DNA of 64,000 bases. Source: Capitulum mitella (lineage: Eukaryota > Arthropoda > Thecostraca > Pollicipedomorpha > Pollicipedidae). Where the stretch lies: positions 35,683,293 to 35,747,292 of the forward strand of contig CP099839.1 in NCBI GenBank assembly GCA_030062745.1, read 5' to 3'. The position numbers and the translations under genes were made by a program. Numbering within the stretch: position 1 is the first letter of the stretch; each line of letters begins with the position of its first letter. Shown piece by piece: positions 60,621 through 64,000 of this stretch. Below the pieces are notes generated by a model. That model saw only the letters and a list, made by a program, of their open reading frames with translations, ran no database searches and was not told the DNA's origin.

Positions 60621-61360
60621 TTTACACTGGAAAACAGCAATTGTGGCATTTCTTGCATCAAGGAACTTTCCTCACTTTGTCCTCGTTCTTCATGGGCGGC
60701 TCCTTGCCTTCTGACGTGAAGAATCCAAACAAAACACCGACACCGTCCATTCCAACCCGTCGCCCCGATGTATGTGGCGCTGATCCAGTCGCCGATCATC
60801 CTACGTCAGTTGTTTACGCGGGTGGCCGCTAGAGGGGCCACTATCGAGTGAAATGGCGAATAACTACAAGCAGTAAACATTAATAGAATAACGAAATTGG
60901 AATGGAAATTGGTTGATTGTGCGGGTATTGCATCAGTCTTAAAAGTTCCAATGTTTGGACTGCTCTTCAGCTCACAGTATTTTACCCATTACTCCGAAGG
61001 AATGTGTTGCATCTTATAAGCCGTCAAGGATATCAGTCCCTTCTATGGCCTTTCACATGGGAAAGTTTCCGCTTGATTTCCGTCGTTTCCGAAGTGTTCT
61101 CCTGCGAATTTATTTCTTCAAACATGCAAAAGGAAACACTGCTCGGACACATGTTTACGTGTTTTGTCTGGAGAATGAATTTTGAAAATGCATTGTTTTT
61201 TGACCGGGTAAAAACGACTGAAAACGTATTGCCATTACTCCGTATTTGCTGTCAAATAGTTATTCGTAGCTGCTCAAAAATGAGGTGAAATGTATTCCCC
61301 ATGAGGGATAATTTCGCTTCGCCGCTATCACACTCATGTTATGTATGTACGACGTTTCAG

Positions 61361-61956
61361 GTTGCCACTTGCTAGCGGATTACTTCGAAGGCATCAAAAA
61401 AGACTTTGAACGAGCTGCCAAAGTGTACAAGAGCACCTGTGATGACTACGGCTTAACCAAGAGCTGTCACAAATACGCCAGCTACGCATTCCTGGGCAAA
61501 GGCTGCCGTCAGAACCCGCCGGAGGCGCTGCAGTACTACACTCGCGGCTGCGAGGGCGGCGAGATGCAGTCGTGCCTGAATGCTGGGCTGATGCACCTGT
61601 CGGGCGCCACCACCAACGGCGAGGTCAAAGACGTGCCGCTGGCGATGAAGCTGATCGAGCAGAGCTGCTCGGGCGACAACCCGACCGGCTGCTACTACCT
61701 GTCCGGCCTGTACATCACCGGCGTCAAGGGGCACCACGACAAGGACATGGAAACTGCTTTCAAGCACGCGCTCAAAGCCTGCGAACTCGGCAACATGTAC
61801 GCCTGCTCTAACGTCAGCCAGATGTACCGCAAGGGCGACGGCGTGGAGAAGGATGAGAAGCGAGGGGCTGAGTTTAAACAGCGCGCGGCCGACATGCAAG
61901 AACAGGTCAAGAAGAGCGCGCGCATCGGTTTCCAGCAAGGCACGGCGCCTTCGTGA
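61361..61956 (+). CDS. COA7: COA7 coding exon 2, to the stop codon
   Basis: Second and last coding exon, opening after the acceptor GACGTTTCAG (61351-61360). The single base from exon 1 plus GT makes Ser34, and the protein continues CHLLADYFEGIKKDF to a TGA at 61954-61956. It carries residues 35-231: Sel1-like helix-turn-helix repeats with paired cysteines at 26/35, 60/69, 97/105, 136/144 and 174/182, each pair separated by 7-8 residues, plus a lone Cys82. In this family such pairs form disulfides after import through the MIA40 pathway, and no cleavable presequence is expected or seen. The C-terminal repeat MYRKGDGVEKDE is the most conserved stretch. The exon is GC- and CpG-rich with G/C-ending codons, unlike exon 1 and the surrounding introns. 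The identification is firm; the function is transferred from the family. Confidence 0.95.
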
Positions 61957-62550
61957 TAGTCGCCGGCCAGAGCCGATAGTAGATGCAGAGTCTAGCGCTT
62001 AGCGCACCGAAACGGCAGTCTTTTTTTGTTGACTCAAGGTCTCCGTTTCGGTGCCTGGGCAAACTGTGTGTCGGGTTGTGAGCACTGGTGTTCTCAGGTT
62101 CACTAATTCGGCTCGTGACTGATTCAGGCTGGCGAATGAATTCGTGGTTGGCTCAGGCTGATATGAGCAGTCACTTGTGTCGCAGCGTCCTGCAGGGCGC
62201 GTCAGCGCGTTCAGGGTATCTCTGATGGGTGTGTTGTGTCTTGGTTTGTCCTTTACAACGTTGCAGCCAACCCTCGACAAGTGTTACATTTTTCTAATGT
62301 CATTCGTCTCCAACACTTCGTATATTTCTACGATTGGCAGGGAAAGCCATACCATATTGTCACTAGCAGATTTTTCGAAAAGCAATCGGCTATTTGTATT
62401 AACTGTTGTTAACAAAGCTCCGTAACATGGGTGAAGGCATGATAGGAGCAAGTAAGCTTATGTTAGTGCTATGGAATGCGATGTTTTAGTGTACTCCAAA
62501 TATATGCAGTTTTATGTTTTTAATTTTTTTCTCCTTTGAGTTGAAATAAA
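61957..62550 (+). other. COA7: COA7 3' UTR with poly(A) signal
   Basis: About 590 bp follow the COA7 stop with no open frame of note. An AATAAA hexamer at 62545-62550 lies in a T-rich context and is the first good polyadenylation signal downstream. An A-rich/T-rich stretch follows. Extent is inferred. Confidence 0.55.
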
Positions 62551-64000
62551 TATTCCGGCAAGGCTGCCGTTCAGATCTCCAAAATGAAAATGTTCTGTTC
62601 CTAAAATCTATTACTTTTGTTGATTTTTTTTTACCGAAACTTAGCCCGTACGCACTGAGATAAATATCACTGAGATCGCGATATGTACTCCGTTGAACTT
62701 CTTAGACCTGTCTCTCAAAGTCCCAAAATGTCGTATAAACGTGTACCAGGCACCAAGCCAGATGGCTGTGTGTTGGAATAGCATTGAAAGTCCGATTCGT
62801 GACACACGGCTTTTACTGTCCTCGAGTCAAACACGATATAGCTACAATATTGGGTACAAAAGAAGATGCATGCATTCACGGCCGATTTAACTCTGCGATG
62901 AGGCGGTCAAAAAAAGGTACAGAGAAGGGAAAATACAACCATAAATCACGTTGTGTTTCACCATGAGATGTTTAGTTTGGTTGCAAAAATGTATGGTCCA
63001 AATCTCGTAACCGTCGGGCAGAGCTCAAATCGGTCACCGCTTGATTTAAAATCTCCGCCCCCTGACTCAGTCCGGATGGCCGGTGCAAGAAGGTAACAGC
63101 TCTATCCAGTGTTACGATGAAAGTCCTACCAGGAAAGTATTGAAGCGGACATTGATTTAGGCCACGACATGGTTAAAACACCAGCATTTCACGAAGTCGT
63201 CGCTGTATGATGTCAAAACAAGTTCATGACCCGGAGCCAGGCTAGGCCGTTTAAAGCGTCGCTAATGCACTGAAATTTTCTGGGACGTGAGATCACGAGG
63301 GCTGCAAGGCTTACGATCCCTTGGAGCATTTTTGTTCCGGGGTTGTTACTGGCCCCGCGAAGACTACAACCATGCGTAACAGTAAAACCAGACCGTGAAC
63401 CCGTGTCAACAGGAACGAGTCAGTAAGGTTGTGACTAAGCCCAACCAGCAAACCGGTGCACCTTCGCGCCACCTCATCATTGTGCTCAGAAACAGACATG
63501 CACACGCCAGACGTGACACTGAGCACGTTTATCGTGGAGGAACCAGGTATGTCAATTTCGCCAAATTTTGATATATTTGTGACAGGTTGTATTGCGTTGT
63601 ACTGTACTGCACACCGTTCGGACGTGTTCAGTTGTGAAATACATGTCGGGGCTATTAAGTCCCCGAGTCAGAGACAGGGAAGTTTACACAGGTAAAACAC
63701 CCACACGTCACTCATCACGCCACTGGCCGGAGAAAGACAGAGGAGCAAAGCGAAGGTTAGCTAGGTGACAGTGGACCTGAGATGGGAAAGGACGAAGGCT
63801 TTGAACTGAGACGCAGAACGGGAAAGAGATTCAGGATGAAGCAGGTTGAAGGCGGCGCAGGCGCGGTAAGAAAGCGTTGGCTTTCCTACCTCTGGACCCG
63901 GGCGAGGGTGAAAGGAACGGTCGTCTCGCCGGGTATGGCGAGCACAGACTCCATTATTTCTGCCGAGCAATGAAACCATGTCCGAATACCTGGCCAAGTT
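62551..64000. other. No gene recognised
   Basis: Sequence downstream of COA7 with only short frames and no repeat that I could recognise. Confidence 0.5.

Larger units (their letters stand above)
55173..61360 (+). other. COA7: COA7 intron between the coding exons (6.2 kb)
   Basis: The intron runs from GTAAGT to TTTCAG in phase 1. Its first 1.9 kb is CpG-poor. From about 57.2 kb it becomes CpG-richer and is loaded with repeats: a TA/TG microsatellite, a truncated TTAA-type element, a GC-rich minisatellite at 59.6-60.07 kb and fragments of dispersed repeats. No other convincing exon was found inside it. Confidence 0.85.

Overview
The window is genomic DNA from a non-vertebrate animal, not a prokaryote. 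It has spliced genes with GT-AG introns, long microsatellites, several minisatellites, DNA-transposon relics, a LINE remnant and a 500-base assembly gap. CpG is common over most of the window but almost absent in two blocks (about 44.1-47.7 kb and 54.1-57.1 kb). This mosaic is the pattern known from invertebrates that methylate gene bodies only. The species cannot be fixed from the sequence; a marine invertebrate would fit.

Only one gene is identified with certainty. COA7 (Sel1-repeat cytochrome c oxidase assembly factor of the mitochondrial intermembrane space) lies on the + strand. Its coding exons are 55073-55172 and 61361-61956, separated by a 6.2-kb intron. They join in phase to a 231-residue protein with five CX7-8C pairs. 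A CpG peak near 53.76-53.90 kb and an acceptor at 55060 suggest a non-coding first exon. A second gene, not recognised, runs on the - strand. Exons 38227-38328, 36100-36225 and 30973-31090 share phases and encode the membrane-proximal part of a single-pass glycoprotein. Two phase-compatible downstream exons (30839-30893 and 28740-28804) offer different cytoplasmic tails. A further splice-bounded candidate exon lies at 51630-51823 (+).

Layout. 0-5.6 kb: short tandem repeats and a frameshifted YqaJ-type nuclease relic. 5.6-23.7 kb: seven copies of a roughly 1.2-kb element with TTAA target sites and TTAACCCTATTCCCGG ends (piggyBac-like, non-autonomous), one inserted inside another, plus an 898-bp hAT-like element and GC-rich minisatellites. 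23.7-28.7 kb: nothing recognisable. 28.7-38.3 kb: the membrane-protein gene, whose 5-kb intron holds a 500-bp (GA)n/(GACA)n tract, a pair of ~400-bp inverted repeats, and a 17-bp repeat array that reverses direction at its centre. 39.4-40.9 kb: an element bounded by identical 114-bp inverted repeats. 41.7-42.5 kb: a ~141-bp satellite. 43.5-44.1 kb: the 3' end of a non-LTR retrotransposon. 44.1-48.2 kb: a CpG-poor block without recognised genes. 48.4-50.1 kb: a second large inverted-repeat pair. 53.0-53.5 kb: the gap. 53.5-62.6 kb: COA7. 62.6-64 kb: nothing recognised.

Most of the window is therefore repeat. The main novel material is structural: several very different inverted-repeat architectures and one prolific TTAA element family carrying clusters of AGGTCA half-sites.
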